This document shows positions 1-7,903 of a stretch of 27,997 bases of DNA, piece after piece. The notes under the pieces are model-generated. The model saw only the letters and a list, made by a program, of their open reading frames with translations, searched no databases and had not been told where the DNA came from. The stretch is from Acetobacteraceae bacterium. Its GTDB lineage: Bacteria; Pseudomonadota; Alphaproteobacteria; Acetobacterales; Acetobacteraceae. The position numbers and the translations under genes are program-made. The stretch is from positions 1 to 27,997 of the forward strand of contig JASHVB010000936.1 in NCBI GenBank assembly GCA_030039695.1, given 5' to 3'. Positions within the stretch are counted from its first letter, which is position 1. Every line of letters begins with the position of its first letter.

Positions 1-108
1 CGCCTGTGGCGCGTGGGCCTCCTTATCGGCCGGGTGGCAGAGCGTGTGCGCGCGCGTGGCGCGCCAGTGTTGTGAGATCCGCTGGAATGCGTCGGCGATG
101 ATGCTCAT
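1..108 (-). CDS. N-terminus of EmrB-like efflux transporter (partial)
   Basis: An ATG reading frame enters from the left edge and covers 36 codons without a stop, beginning MSIIADAFQRIS. Its ATG overlaps the TGA of the upstream membrane-fusion gene (ATGA), so the two are probably translationally coupled. In HlyD/EmrA operons the next gene is usually an EmrB/QacA-type 14-TM MFS drug exporter, and that is the inferred identity. The visible residues are only the hydrophilic, basic cytoplasmic N-terminus, and no membrane segment is reached. Another inner-membrane partner, such as an ABC or RND component, cannot be excluded from 36 residues. Confidence 0.45.
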   Translation of the reverse strand, partial: MSIIADAFQRISQHWRATRAHTLCHPADKEAHAPQA

Positions 109-1235
109 CTGGTGTCGATCGTCGGGATAGCGGACATGCCGGGGCGCAACAGATCATCGATCGCAGCATCGGGATCCAGCACGATCTTCACCGAGATCCG
201 CTGTACCACCTTGGTGAAATTGCCGGTGGCGTTATCGGGCGGCAGCAGTGAGAACTGCGCGCCGGATGCCGGCGACCAGCTATCGACGTGACCGTGCAAC
301 ACGACGTGCGGGAAGGCATCGACCGTGACGCGCGCCGGTTGACCGACACGGATGCGGGTCATCTGGGTTTCCTTGTAATTCGCGATGACCCAGATATGCG
401 GCAGCGGAACGATCGAGATCACCTGCGTCCCGGTAGAGACGTATTGGCCGGCCTGAACCTGCCGTTGACCCACCATGCCATCAACGGGCGCGGTAATCCG
501 AGTATAGCCGAGATTGATGCGCGCAAGGTTCAGCGCTGCGCGCTGAACGGTGAGCGTGGCTTGAGCTTGCATTTCCTGGCTATCAAGCACGTTCATCTGC
601 TGAATCTGCGCGGCGAGCTGGGCCTTGTTTACGGTCAGCGTCGCGGCAGTCCGTTGCTCGTTGTCCACCGCTTGTTCGACCGCCTGGCGCGTGCCGGCGA
701 TCGCGGTCGCGAGCAGTGCTTGCTGGCGCAGCGTCTCCAGGTGGTAACGGGTGAGGTCGGCAGCGCTGGCCCTGATCGCTGCCTCAGCCGCCGCGATCGA
801 TGCCTGCTGCAGCAGCTTTTGCTGGCGAATCGTGTCGATGGCCGCGGCAGCGGCTGCGACATTTCCTGCGGCCTGTGCGACCCGCGCGCCGTAATCGTCG
901 TCGTCGATCTCTACCAGCAGATCGCCGGCTTTCACTTTCTGGAAGTCGCGCACAACGACACGGCGCACATATCCCGGCACCTGGGCTGCCAGCGGTGTCA
1001 AGTCGGCTGTGAGATAGGCGTCGTCGGTGGTCTGCAGCCGGGCTGCCCCTACCCACCAGTCCCATTGCGTCGCAACACCCCCGATCACCACGACGGCAAG
1101 CAACAGAATAAACAACCTGATAGCGAGTCCGCGCCACACCGGGACGCGCTTCGGGGCTACCGCGCGTGGTGGCGCCTGCGTGTCAGGGGCGGCACGCGGG
1201 AACGCCGGATCGGAGGTTACGAACTCGGTGGTCAT
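105..1235 (-). CDS. HlyD/EmrA-family membrane fusion (adaptor) protein
   Basis: A 376-residue periplasmic adaptor that would link an inner-membrane exporter to an outer-membrane channel. Residues 1-36 are cytoplasmic and proline-rich. One membrane anchor spans about 37-56 (LFILLLAVVVIGGVA). The barrel/lipoyl half-motif follows at about 70-112 (TTDDAYLTADLTPLAAQVPGYV, then VKAGDLLVEID), then a long Ala/Gln-rich coiled-coil hairpin at about 115-240, and the second lipoyl half with the NLGYTRITAPVDGMVG signature near 240-255. Length and order fit EmrA/FarA/VceA-type adaptors. The stop overlaps the next minus-strand start, supporting an EmrAB-like operon. No strong ribosome binding site precedes the ATG at 1235. 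Substrate unknown; drugs, fatty acids or siderophores are all possible for this family. Confidence 0.9.
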   Translation of the reverse strand: MTTEFVTSDPAFPRAAPDTQAPPRAVAPKRVPVWRGLAIRLFILLLAVVVIGGVATQWDWWVGAARLQTTDDAYLTADLTPLAAQVPGYVRRVVVRDFQKVKAGDLLVEIDDDDYGARVAQAAGNVAAAAAAIDTIRQQKLLQQASIAAAEAAIRASAADLTRYHLETLRQQALLATAIAGTRQAVEQAVDNEQRTAATLTVNKAQLAAQIQQMNVLDSQEMQAQATLTVQRAALNLARINLGYTRITAPVDGMVGQRQVQAGQYVSTGTQVISIVPLPHIWVIANYKETQMTRIRVGQPARVTVDAFPHVVLHGHVDSWSPASGAQFSLLPPDNATGNFTKVVQRISVKIVLDPDAAIDDLLRPGMSAIPTIDTR

Positions 1236-1445
1236 CGCAATGGCCGGTGCCGCCGCCCTCGCCTGAAACGTGCAGCAGTATGCCGAATGGCGAAATTCGC
1301 ATAGGGAAGATCCTCTTCCCGATTGTTCATTCCAATCACGCTCGGCGCAAGATTCGCCGACATGTCGGCGGCAATTTGGGGTGGCGGACCACTATCTCGG
1401 CCACCTGCACGCCCTCTGTAGCCCGACCACGGCAACCAGGACCAA

Positions 1446-1463
1446 GGCGCCAGCGCTGGCGCC
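1446..1463 (-). terminator. 18-bp perfect palindrome, probable terminator stem
   Basis: GGCGCCAGCGCTGGCGCC is fully self-complementary. On the minus strand it lies just downstream of the beta-barrel-like stub and is followed by TTGGTCC rather than a long T run, so termination strength is uncertain. Confidence 0.4.
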
Positions 1464-1479
1464 CGCCTCAAGGAGGGCC

Positions 1480-1536
1480 TCAGAAAGTTAACTTGAACCC
1501 GGGCACAAGCAGGGCAATTGCCTTGCCGAATGCGGG
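1480..1536 (-). pseudogene. C-terminal tail of a possible outer-membrane beta-barrel protein
   Basis: On the minus strand 18 codons after an in-frame TGA read DPAFGKAIALLVPGFKLTF then stop. The alternating hydrophobic pattern and terminal Phe match the C-terminal signature recognised by the BAM machinery in outer-membrane beta-barrels. No matching upstream reading frame remains, so this looks like the stub of a deleted gene. A perfect 18-bp palindrome begins 17 bases past the stop, as expected for the old gene's terminator. The family is unrecognised and the stretch is short, so chance cannot be excluded. Confidence 0.3.
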
Positions 1537-1711
1537 GTCTCACGCCGCCCAGCGGACACAATTGCGCTGTCGCCGATCCTGAATGGGCGATGCAGGTGCG
1601 GCGATATCATGATTGTGTCCTCACGGGCCATACGCAGGTCGAGTCGAATGGGGGCCGCCAATGATTTTCATTGATTGGGGGAATAGTGAGAACCTCGGTT
1701 AACAAAATTTC

Positions 1712-1951
1712 TCATTTCAAACAGCAGCGGCATCGCAATTCGGCACCATTCTCCGTCCGAACGGCAACATCACACTGTGTCGTCCAATCGTCGAAACGCA
1801 GCCGGGCTCGCACTAACTCACCGACCGCCGGTTTCAGGTTGTCCGAAGCCTGCGGCACCTGGTGACGGAGAGCATGCCCGGTGAAGAGGGCATTGTTGCC
1901 GCATCTTAACGTCACTTCAGCAAACGGAACGGACATCGCCACGCGGCGCAT
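1712..1951 (-). CDS. hypothetical 79-residue ORF
   Basis: An ATG-started minus-strand frame of 79 residues in an otherwise empty stretch. The C-terminal half (VGELVRARLRFDDW, then CDVAVRTENGAEL) has an alternating beta-like pattern somewhat like the end of a PilZ domain, but the diagnostic Arg and DxSxxG motifs are absent. There is no Shine-Dalgarno sequence upstream. It may be a fragment or a chance frame. Confidence 0.2.
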   Translation of the reverse strand: MRRVAMSVPFAEVTLRCGNNALFTGHALRHQVPQASDNLKPAVGELVRARLRFDDWTTQCDVAVRTENGAELRCRCCLK

Positions 1952-2004
1952 CGAGTTCGTTTGGTGCGCGAGGGCCAGACCGAGCGCGCCCAGATCAACG
2001 TCGA

Positions 2005-2328
2005 TCAGGTGGCAGAAGCTGAAACCTTTGCGGTGCCTTTTCGATCGGGGTAAGCATCGGCTTGCCGACGCCGGCTCGCGATCGGATGACGTTTCACTGC
2101 GTCGCCCGGCTGTTCAAGCAAAACTGCCTGCCGTAGACGGTATATGTTCATCGGCAGCAAGGCAGCGTGCAGTATCAGGATCGGCCACAGTTCGCCGAGG
2201 TAACCGTAGCTGATGAAAGCGACATTACTGGCGATCGCGATAGCGCGGAGCGGTACCATGTGCTTCGTGCAGAACGTGGCGAACACAAGGCTGGCAGCGA
2301 GATATCCAACAGGCGCGGTGGCTGTCAT
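2005..2328 (-). CDS. small integral membrane protein, coupled to DUF1127 gene
   Basis: A 107-residue protein starting at the ATG at 2328. Three closely spaced hydrophobic segments fall at about 8-22, 25-42 and 47-62, including LRAIAIASNVAFISYGYLG and LWPILILHAALLPMNIYRL. This resembles a short conserved alphaproteobacterial membrane family (PLRxxAIxSNxxFIxYG, ILHxxLLPxNxYR) that also occurs attached to cyclic-nucleotide-binding domains; I recall that family from memory and its role is unknown. The start overlaps the stop of the preceding DUF1127 gene as ATGA, and GGAA lies 9 bases before it. A longer upstream in-frame start exists at 2454, but the coupling favours 2328. The tail after residue 70 is basic and probably cytoplasmic. 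Confidence 0.6.
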   Translation of the reverse strand: MTATAPVGYLAASLVFATFCTKHMVPLRAIAIASNVAFISYGYLGELWPILILHAALLPMNIYRLRQAVLLEQPGDAVKRHPIASRRRQADAYPDRKGTAKVSASAT

Positions 2329-2786
2329 TGCGTAATATTCCAATGCGATTTTCCGTACATGATTTGTGGCGATCTCGCGTCCCACCGCACGCTCGGCGAA
2401 CCTGGACCGTGCTTTGCCGGCGTCCGCGTCACCGCCTCGCCGGCATTGGGACAAAACACGCTCCGTTCTGCATCATCTAACGAGGCGCGCGTATCGGTGC
2501 CGGCGCGAATGGCGGCGATATCTATTCGCGTGACGCCGATGTCGCCGAGGTCCCGGTAATCCACGCCAAGCGGTTCTGAGCCGCACCGCTCGAGCCGTAT
2601 CAACGCGTTGAGCGGCTCAGCGAGCGTGGAAACGAATGCCTGGGCGACCCTGCCCGAGACCCGGACAGGTGAACGGACAGCCGGGCCGGAAATCTGCCGT
2701 CCGGTACGGGCCCCTGTCGTACGGGGCGTCGAGGCAGTGCTGGCCTCTGACGCGACCAAAGGCGAGCAATGCCTGGAAGCGGTCAT
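2325..2786 (-). CDS. DUF1127 (YjiS-like) domain protein with extended ends
   Basis: A 153-residue protein. GGAG lies 8 bases before the ATG at 2786, which decides that start over an upstream ATG at 2936. Residues 76-90 (DYRDLGDIGVTRIDI) are the DUF1127 signature, a short Arg-rich helical motif that in other alphaproteobacteria is linked to RNA interaction and to phosphate or carbon metabolism. Typical DUF1127 proteins have 45-110 residues. Here the motif sits in the middle, with a low-complexity Ser/Thr/Arg N-terminus and a C-terminal tail with no recognisable fold. The stop overlaps the start of the small membrane protein (ATGA). Function unknown; the tail may have been produced by a frameshift. 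Confidence 0.55.
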   Translation of the reverse strand: MTASRHCSPLVASEASTASTPRTTGARTGRQISGPAVRSPVRVSGRVAQAFVSTLAEPLNALIRLERCGSEPLGVDYRDLGDIGVTRIDIAAIRAGTDTRASLDDAERSVFCPNAGEAVTRTPAKHGPGSPSVRWDARSPQIMYGKSHWNITQ

Positions 2787-2837
2787 CAGAGCAACTCCGT
2801 TATGCGCCAATTTCACTATCCATTGGCGGTGAGCGCC

Positions 2838-2851
2838 GTGACCCACGTCAC
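2838..2851. promoter_or_regulatory. GTGAC-N4-GTCAC palindrome upstream of DUF1127 gene
   Basis: A perfect 5+4+5 inverted repeat, 52-65 bases before the DUF1127 ATG. A second one (CGTCAC-N8-GTGACG, 2931-2950) lies further upstream. The position suits a dimeric regulator's operator, but no regulator is identified. The remaining stretch 2787-3072 shows no gene. Confidence 0.3.
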
Positions 2852-3072
2852 ACTTGGCGTTCAGCCGCACAGCACTCCCGACCTGAAGTCGCGGGTGCGC
2901 TGGCCGCGACGTGCACGCGCGCATTGACTTCGTCACACACGGAGGTGACGCTGAGGTTCAATCGTAAGCGATCAGCGCACTGACGATGGAAGCCAATACT
3001 TTCGCATTGCCTCTCGCGCCAGTACAGGAGGGCGAGTTATCCCTACTTTCAATCCGGGGTCGGCTTACATGA

Positions 3073-3591
3073 TCACCCCCAATTAACGTGCAGTCCAATA
3101 GCGGCGTTTTCTTCCGCGCTTGCTAACCAGTACCCGTGTTCTCGAACGAGCCTTAGGAAACGCTGGCCATCGGCCGGCGAAACGGGGAATCCATTATCGA
3201 CCGCAGCATCACGCAGAAAGCGGGCCATACGCATAGTCGTTATACAAAGCATGGAGACGGTAGCCTCGGAAGAATTTTTCCAAGCGTGCCTGATGCCATT
3301 CTGTGCGTCTACCACATTCCCGGGGCTGAGCGTTTCCCAGTGATCGGTCGAGAAGAAGTCAGGATTTCCAGCGATGACATAGAAGGTCTCGCGATCCGCG
3401 TGGCTGTGCAACGGCACGACCACACCCCGGGGCAACGTGCACAGCATGACACAGTACTCGTGATCATCGTACGTTACCTCAGTTAGGTATTGATTGGCTG
3501 GCCGCAAATCCTGCTGCGGCGAGAATACTGAGTATGTGCCAGATGCCCTCTGCGATTCGCTGTCGCGAGAAACGGTTCGATCATTAGACAT
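3073..3591 (-). CDS. single-domain cupin protein
   Basis: A 172-residue soluble protein with one cupin barrel. Motif 1 gives metal ligands H62, H64 and E68 (PLHSHADRETFYVIAG) and motif 2 gives H102 (GIRHAWKNSS), so the usual 3-His/1-Glu metal site is complete. AGAGGAG lies about 10 bases before the ATG at 3591. Residues 1-30 are polar and probably disordered. The roughly 60-residue helical tail after the barrel (MRMARFLRDAAVDNG, then FLRLVREHGYWLAS) is typical of small cupins that bind or modify small molecules. Enzymatic activity (dioxygenase, isomerase) and substrate cannot be assigned. It stands alone, with no operon partner. Confidence 0.8.
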   Translation of the reverse strand: MSNDRTVSRDSESQRASGTYSVFSPQQDLRPANQYLTEVTYDDHEYCVMLCTLPRGVVVPLHSHADRETFYVIAGNPDFFSTDHWETLSPGNVVDAQNGIRHAWKNSSEATVSMLCITTMRMARFLRDAAVDNGFPVSPADGQRFLRLVREHGYWLASAEENAAIGLHVNWG

Positions 3592-3727
3592 GTATGATAT
3601 GCTCCTCTCACTCGCTCGGGCATGGAATGCTAAACACTATCTTTAGGGCGGTCGGCGAGCCGACGCAGCAGCGCCTTACTCGGTGCAGGAGTAGAACCCG
3701 CCGATTACAAGTCCATTTCAAGGGATG

Positions 3728-3750
3728 GTGACAAAGGTTACGATTGTCAC
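3728..3750. promoter_or_regulatory. 7-9-7 inverted repeat GTGACAA/TTGTCAC
   Basis: Perfect arms at 3728-3734 and 3744-3750 with a 9-base spacer, 137-159 bases upstream of the cupin start and overlapping the 3' end of a small minus-strand ORF. The size suits an operator; no cognate regulator is recognised. Confidence 0.3.
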
Positions 3751-3902
3751 GAGGTCAAATGGTTAGACCGACAAATCAGCTCCAGCGGTCCGGACGAAGC
3801 GTATCCGACGCGCGCCGAACGACGCAAGGGGCCGTAATCATTCTCCGCAAGCACCTGAACCTGACGGCGCATGGTGCGGTACGCCTCGGCGACGACATGC
3901 AT
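3747..3902 (-). CDS. 51-residue ORF or gene fragment, unrecognised
   Basis: ATG at 3902 and TGA at 3747-3749 enclose 51 codons with GC-rich third positions and a protein-like composition (VVAEAYRTMRRQVQVL, then RRSARVGYASSGPLELICR). There is no Shine-Dalgarno sequence. It abuts the broken response regulator on the opposite strand, so it may be the remnant of a neighbouring gene. The family is not recognised. Confidence 0.3.
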   Translation of the reverse strand: MHVVAEAYRTMRRQVQVLAENDYGPLRRSARVGYASSGPLELICRSNHLTS

Positions 3903-3924
3903 CGATGACCATGTGGCCTGGCTG

Positions 3925-4112
3925 GCCAGCGTGGTCGTCGATCAAAATCTCGCAGCTGTCCAGTAAAGGGGGGCGGACTTCCCATCCTGCTGATCACCGG
4001 CTCGCTACGGTCCGACGTTGTTGCCTGCGCCGTCGAGAGTGGCATCGAGGACGTAATCGAGAAGCCGTTGGAAGGGGGCAATTTTTTGCGGTTCCTCGAC
4101 GCACACCAGTGA
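3925..4112 (+). pseudogene. response-regulator receiver domain, broken
   Basis: The last 45 codons read LPILLITGSLRSDVV, then ESGIEDVIEKPLEGG, ending at TGA 4110-4112. This is the beta4-alpha5 half of a receiver with its conserved Thr (ITG) and Lys (EKPL). Just upstream, in another frame, VVVDQNL matches the phosphoacceptor strand, followed at once by a stop and loss of roughly the DQNLPxMxGL...LR linker. The stand-alone single-domain receivers of this type (DQNLP/ITG/EKP) are common in Rhizobiales and Acetobacteraceae. Frameshift plus internal deletion make this a dead gene. Otherwise 3592-4308 contains nothing coding that I can support. Confidence 0.55.
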
Positions 4113-4308
4113 TGTCGCGGTCGGTGTCACAATGCCACCAAGTCTCTGTAGTCACATGAATTTCTGATACGATGCCGCCGCCTCAACCTTTGCGCAATCG
4201 CACAAGGGCCGATAACGGACAGCGCCAGGTCGTGGCGGCTGATGGCACCCGGCTTCAAAGAAATGCTGTACTGGCGCAGCATCGCCCTGGCAGTCGGGAT
4301 CGGGAAAC

Positions 4309-5439
4309 ATGAAACTGTTGCGCAACCCTGTATCATTGGCCTTTCTGTTCGTGCATTTCGCTTGCCTTGCCGCGATATGGACGGGCGTGACCGAGCGGGC
4401 ATTGCTGACTGGGCTCGCCCTGTATGTCTTCCGGATCTTCGCGATCGGAGCCGGGTATCATCGCTACTTCGCACACCGCGCCTTCAAGACCAGCCGGTGT
4501 ATCCAATTCTGTCTGGCCTTTGCGTCGCAGACGTCGGCGCAACGTGGCGTGCTCTGGTGGGCTGCCAAGCATCGCAACCATCACAGGCACTCGGACACCG
4601 AGCGCGACGTCCACTCGCCAGAGTGGCAAGGGTTTTTCTACGCGCATATCGGTTGGCCGTTCATGCCGGAACATGACGAAACCGACTACGATGTTGTTCG
4701 TGACCTTGCTCAGTACCCAGAGCTTCGCTGGCTAAATCGGCATATCTACCTGCCAACCATCGCGCTGGCTGTGGTCGCTTGGCTGACCGCCGGCTGGCCA
4801 GGGCTTGTTGTTGGTTATTGCTGGAGCACCGTGGCCGTCTGGCACGTAACCTTCAGTGTCAACTCGATCGGCCACATCATCGGAAGGCAAAGGTACGTCA
4901 CCGGTGACCATTCCCGAAACAACTGGTTGCTCGCAATTTTCACTATGGGGGAGGGCTGGCACAACAATCATCACGCATATCAGGCATCAGTCCGTCAGGG
5001 TTTTCGCTGGTGGGAATACGATCTGACATTCTATCTTCTCAGGCTCCTGAGCTTGCTGGGGATGGTGTGGGACCTGCGTACTCCGCCAGCGGCGGTGCTG
5101 AAGTGCGAGCAAAGGCTGGCTCGCGATATTGTTGAGAAGGTTGCCCGCCAGCTTGCCGCCTCTTTCCCGATTGAGCGCATCACCGACCAGGTGCGCGACG
5201 CACTGGCACTCACTCAAAATTGGGGAGAACTGCGACTATGCGCACGGATAGCTCGTCGTCAGGCGGAGGAATTCCTGGACGAAATCCAGCTTCCGCAATT
5301 TCCAACCCTAGACGAGATCCGTCGATATGCAGAAGCTCGATTAGCCAGAACGCCCTCCATCGACCAGATTGCCGGCCGGACGAGGCAGCGTTTGTTGGAG
5401 CTCGTCGCGACACGTTTGATCGACAAGGCCCTGGCGTGA
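4309..5439 (+). CDS. membrane fatty acid desaturase (acyl-CoA delta-9 type)
   Basis: A 376-residue di-iron membrane enzyme that introduces a cis double bond into saturated fatty acyl chains. All three histidine boxes are present: HRYFAH (51-56), HRNHH (88-92) and HNNHH (218-222), plus the SVNSIGHIIG segment carrying the extra His near 189. Hydrophobic segments at about 8-25, 31-48, 65-78, 148-180 and 203-214 fit the family's membrane topology. The core ends near 260. A C-terminal helical extension of about 115 residues follows (repeated short helices such as ITDQVRDAL and IDQIAGRTRQRL), absent from minimal desaturases and of unknown role. A weak GGGA lies 5 bases before the ATG. It is monocistronic, and redox partners are not encoded nearby. 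Confidence 0.9.
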   Translation: MKLLRNPVSLAFLFVHFACLAAIWTGVTERALLTGLALYVFRIFAIGAGYHRYFAHRAFKTSRCIQFCLAFASQTSAQRGVLWWAAKHRNHHRHSDTERDVHSPEWQGFFYAHIGWPFMPEHDETDYDVVRDLAQYPELRWLNRHIYLPTIALAVVAWLTAGWPGLVVGYCWSTVAVWHVTFSVNSIGHIIGRQRYVTGDHSRNNWLLAIFTMGEGWHNNHHAYQASVRQGFRWWEYDLTFYLLRLLSLLGMVWDLRTPPAAVLKCEQRLARDIVEKVARQLAASFPIERITDQVRDALALTQNWGELRLCARIARRQAEEFLDEIQLPQFPTLDEIRRYAEARLARTPSIDQIAGRTRQRLLELVATRLIDKALA

Positions 5440-5691
5440 TCGGTCCCCCCTGCCTGCCACGTTTGTGGCCACGCTGTCGTTTGGAGTAATACAGGCATTG
5501 CTGCAATTTCAGAGGGGTGCAACTGCCGCTGGATTGCGGAATTGTCGCTTGAAGCGGGAATCACGGTAATCCGGTGCTGTTAGTTTGAGAATATTGGCCT
5601 GACACATTTAGTCGCCTTGGTCGCCGCTGACGACATCAGGACGCAGTAGGAAACGGCCGAACCGCTGGATTTCTCCTCCCGGAGTTCTCAT

Positions 5692-6169
5692 ATGTTGCCG
5701 CTAAACCGGGAAATTCGCACGGCCAATTTCTCGCGCCAAACAGCATTGCCAGCGCTCGCAGCCACTTTGCTTCATCCAAATGGCAACACGACATCCCCCG
5801 CCGACGATGAAGCGGTGCAAAATGGTCATCTGCCGGGTTCATTCCCGATCGCTCATCTCGCTCACCGGCACCGTCCGTCACGCCAAGCGTTGGGGTGCCA
5901 CCGTGTCCCAGTGATATATCTATGGGGGGCTTACACGAGCGCCACCAGGAATTCGGTATTAATTTGCCCGCTGCGCTACGGCTCTATGACGCCGACTTGA
6001 TCTGAACTGGCCTGTGTCTGGCCGAAGCCGCCTTGGTCAATTCGCACTGTTCTGGCGCGCGGAAGGCGACGGTGTCCACGCGTATGAGGTCATGCATGCG
6101 CTGCCAGTCGAGATGGACGCGAATTCCAGAACTTGCCTGCCGTTTTCGGAACTGCATATTGCAGCCTGA
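5692..6169 (+). pseudogene. fragments of a decayed gene, possibly PilZ-like
   Basis: GGAG lies 7 bases before the ATG at 5692, but continuing protein-like sequence needs frame changes. One frame reads LISLTGTVRHAKRWGATVS (about 5845-5905), the next SDISMGGLHERHQEF to YDADLI (about 5910-6005), and a third GQFALFWRAEGDGVHAYEV to HIAA stop (6026-6169). The DISMGG box and the downstream order are reminiscent of a PilZ c-di-GMP domain, but the RxxxR motif is not clear. The remaining 5440-5691 and 6170-6526 hold no gene I can support. This is a reading of debris, not a firm assignment. Confidence 0.3.
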
Positions 6170-6526
6170 CGACCCGAGTGCTGTAGATCGGCTCCGGGCT
6201 CAGCAACGTCGCTGCCTTAGCGCCCGACCCCGTAGCCACCATGAGAATGGACAGTGCGCGGAGGCATGGTCGCAATACCGACCTGATCGGGTTGTCCCAA
6301 TTAATGAGCGTCGCGTGCCGCGCTGTGTTCCCCAGCTGGTTCTGCCACGCATCGGCCCTTCATTTCGTTATGAGAGGCAAATTCGAATAGCGAGCGAGCA
6401 CTTCAGGTTATCGGCAGGAGCGTTCAAGCGCCAGGTTACGGGTGAAACACGATTCCTCTGCGGCGCAACAGGACTGCAGTTTGCGGGCACCATAACGCGC
6501 CTCTTGTGACCGACAGGAGTGCGACC

Positions 6527-7903
6527 ATGCTGGGTTCAAAGGATCGAAGTAGCTCAAGCTGTATAGACGAGCTACGGGCAACCATATCCGGCCGGGTGGC
6601 GCTGCCAGGGGACGACCTCTATGACGAGGGTTCCCGGGTGTGGAACGGTGCCGTCCGCCGCCGACCGGCGATGGTCGCGTTCTGCAGACAACCCGAGGAC
6701 GTGCAGGCGGCAGTGCGTGCGGCGGGGCGCCACGGCATGCCGCTGTCGGTGCGCGCCGGCGGCCACGACTGGACGGGGCGCGCCCTTCGCGACGATGGCC
6801 TCGTCATCGACCTCACCAGGATGCGGCATGTGGCGGTGGACCCGCGAGCGCGTGTCGCCACCGTTGCCGGTGGCGCGCGTGCCAAAGACGTCGCTGTCGC
6901 CGCTGTCGCCCACAATCTGGTCGCAGCGTTGGGTAACTGCGGCACGATCGGCATGGCCGGTCTGACCCTCGGGGGCGGTTACGGCCCCCTGAACGGGACC
7001 TGCGGCCTGGCGGCGGACAATCTCCTTGGCGCCGAAATCGTGCTGGCGGACGGGCGGCGCATAACAACCGCTCCCGACGCTGAGCCAGACCTGCTCTGGG
7101 CGCTGCGCGGCGGCGGTGGCAATTTCGGCGTCGTGACCTCTATGCGCGTCCGCCTCCATCCGGCGCGCGACATGCTCGCCGGATCAATCATCTACAACTG
7201 GGACGAGGCGGCATCGGTTCTGCAGCGCTACGCGGCATTCGCGGCGAGGGTGCCCGACGAACTCGGCGTGTCCGTCGGCATGATGTCCGGCGTGGACGGC
7301 AAACCCGTCATCATGGTCGTGCCGCTATGGAACGGCGAGCGGTGCCAGGGGGAGCGCGTCATTGAAGAAGTGCTGGCGTTCGGCACGCCGCAATCCGCCC
7401 AGGTTGGTCCGGTGACCTATGCCGACATGCTCGACCAGTACGACGCATGGGTGGAGGCTTCGAACGGCTGCCACTGGGAGCTCCGAACGTGTTGGCTGCC
7501 CACGCTCGCCGCAGGCGCTGCCGACGCGATCATCGCGGCGATGGCCCACGCGACGTCACCGCATTGTGCGGTCTTCTGGCACCACTTGCACGGCGCCGCG
7601 ACGCGGATGGCGCCGAATAGCGCTGCGTTCGGCCTGCGCCGTGAGCACTTCATGGTGGAGATCATCGCGGGTTGGAAGCCCGATGGAGATAACGGCGCAG
7701 CGCACCGGCGCTGGGCACACGATCTTTGGCAGAGTCTCGCCCGGTTCGCCCTGCCGGGGGGCTACGCCAACCTGCTGGGTCCGGATGATCGCGAACAGGC
7801 GGCTTGGGCTTATGGCGGGAACGCCGCCCGGCTCCGGGTTCTCAAGCGTTGCTTCGATCCCACCGGGATCTTCACGTCCGCCATCCCGCTCCCGGAGGGG
7901 TGA
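6527..7903 (+). CDS. BBE-like bicovalent FAD-dependent oxidoreductase
   Basis: A 458-residue oxidase of the berberine-bridge-enzyme/VAO-PCMH superfamily. The FAD-binding domain spans about 45-220. RAGGH(80)DWTG gives the His for 8-alpha linkage, and GNC(138)GTIGMAGLTLGGGYG gives the Cys for 6-S linkage, so both residues needed for bicovalent flavin attachment are present. WALRGGGGNFGVVT follows. The C-terminal BBE domain has YANLLG, WAYGGNAARLRVLKR and FDPTGIF. AGGAG lies 7 bases before the ATG at 6527; an in-frame GTG at 6506 is less likely. There is no secretion signal, so it is cytoplasmic. Family members oxidise sugars, alkaloids or phenolic alcohols with O2; substrate unknown. Its 3' end is partly duplicated downstream. 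Confidence 0.92.
   Translation: MLGSKDRSSSSCIDELRATISGRVALPGDDLYDEGSRVWNGAVRRRPAMVAFCRQPEDVQAAVRAAGRHGMPLSVRAGGHDWTGRALRDDGLVIDLTRMRHVAVDPRARVATVAGGARAKDVAVAAVAHNLVAALGNCGTIGMAGLTLGGGYGPLNGTCGLAADNLLGAEIVLADGRRITTAPDAEPDLLWALRGGGGNFGVVTSMRVRLHPARDMLAGSIIYNWDEAASVLQRYAAFAARVPDELGVSVGMMSGVDGKPVIMVVPLWNGERCQGERVIEEVLAFGTPQSAQVGPVTYADMLDQYDAWVEASNGCHWELRTCWLPTLAAGAADAIIAAMAHATSPHCAVFWHHLHGAATRMAPNSAAFGLRREHFMVEIIAGWKPDGDNGAAHRRWAHDLWQSLARFALPGGYANLLGPDDREQAAWAYGGNAARLRVLKRCFDPTGIFTSAIPLPEG

Noticed and set aside
288..1304. 338-codon plus-strand open frame opposite the HlyD gene
   Set aside because: The antisense strand carries a complete recognisable adaptor protein; the plus frame has no motif and is a GC-rich shadow.
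1975..2051. Plus-strand fragment (EGQTERAQINVDQVAEAETF) resembling a protein C-terminus
   Set aside because: Antisense to the end of the small membrane protein gene; no start or family, so probably chance.
6090..6275. Minus-strand TTG-started frame with a signal-peptide-like start
   Set aside because: Rare start, no ribosome site, and it overlaps the plus-strand debris that reads more like protein.
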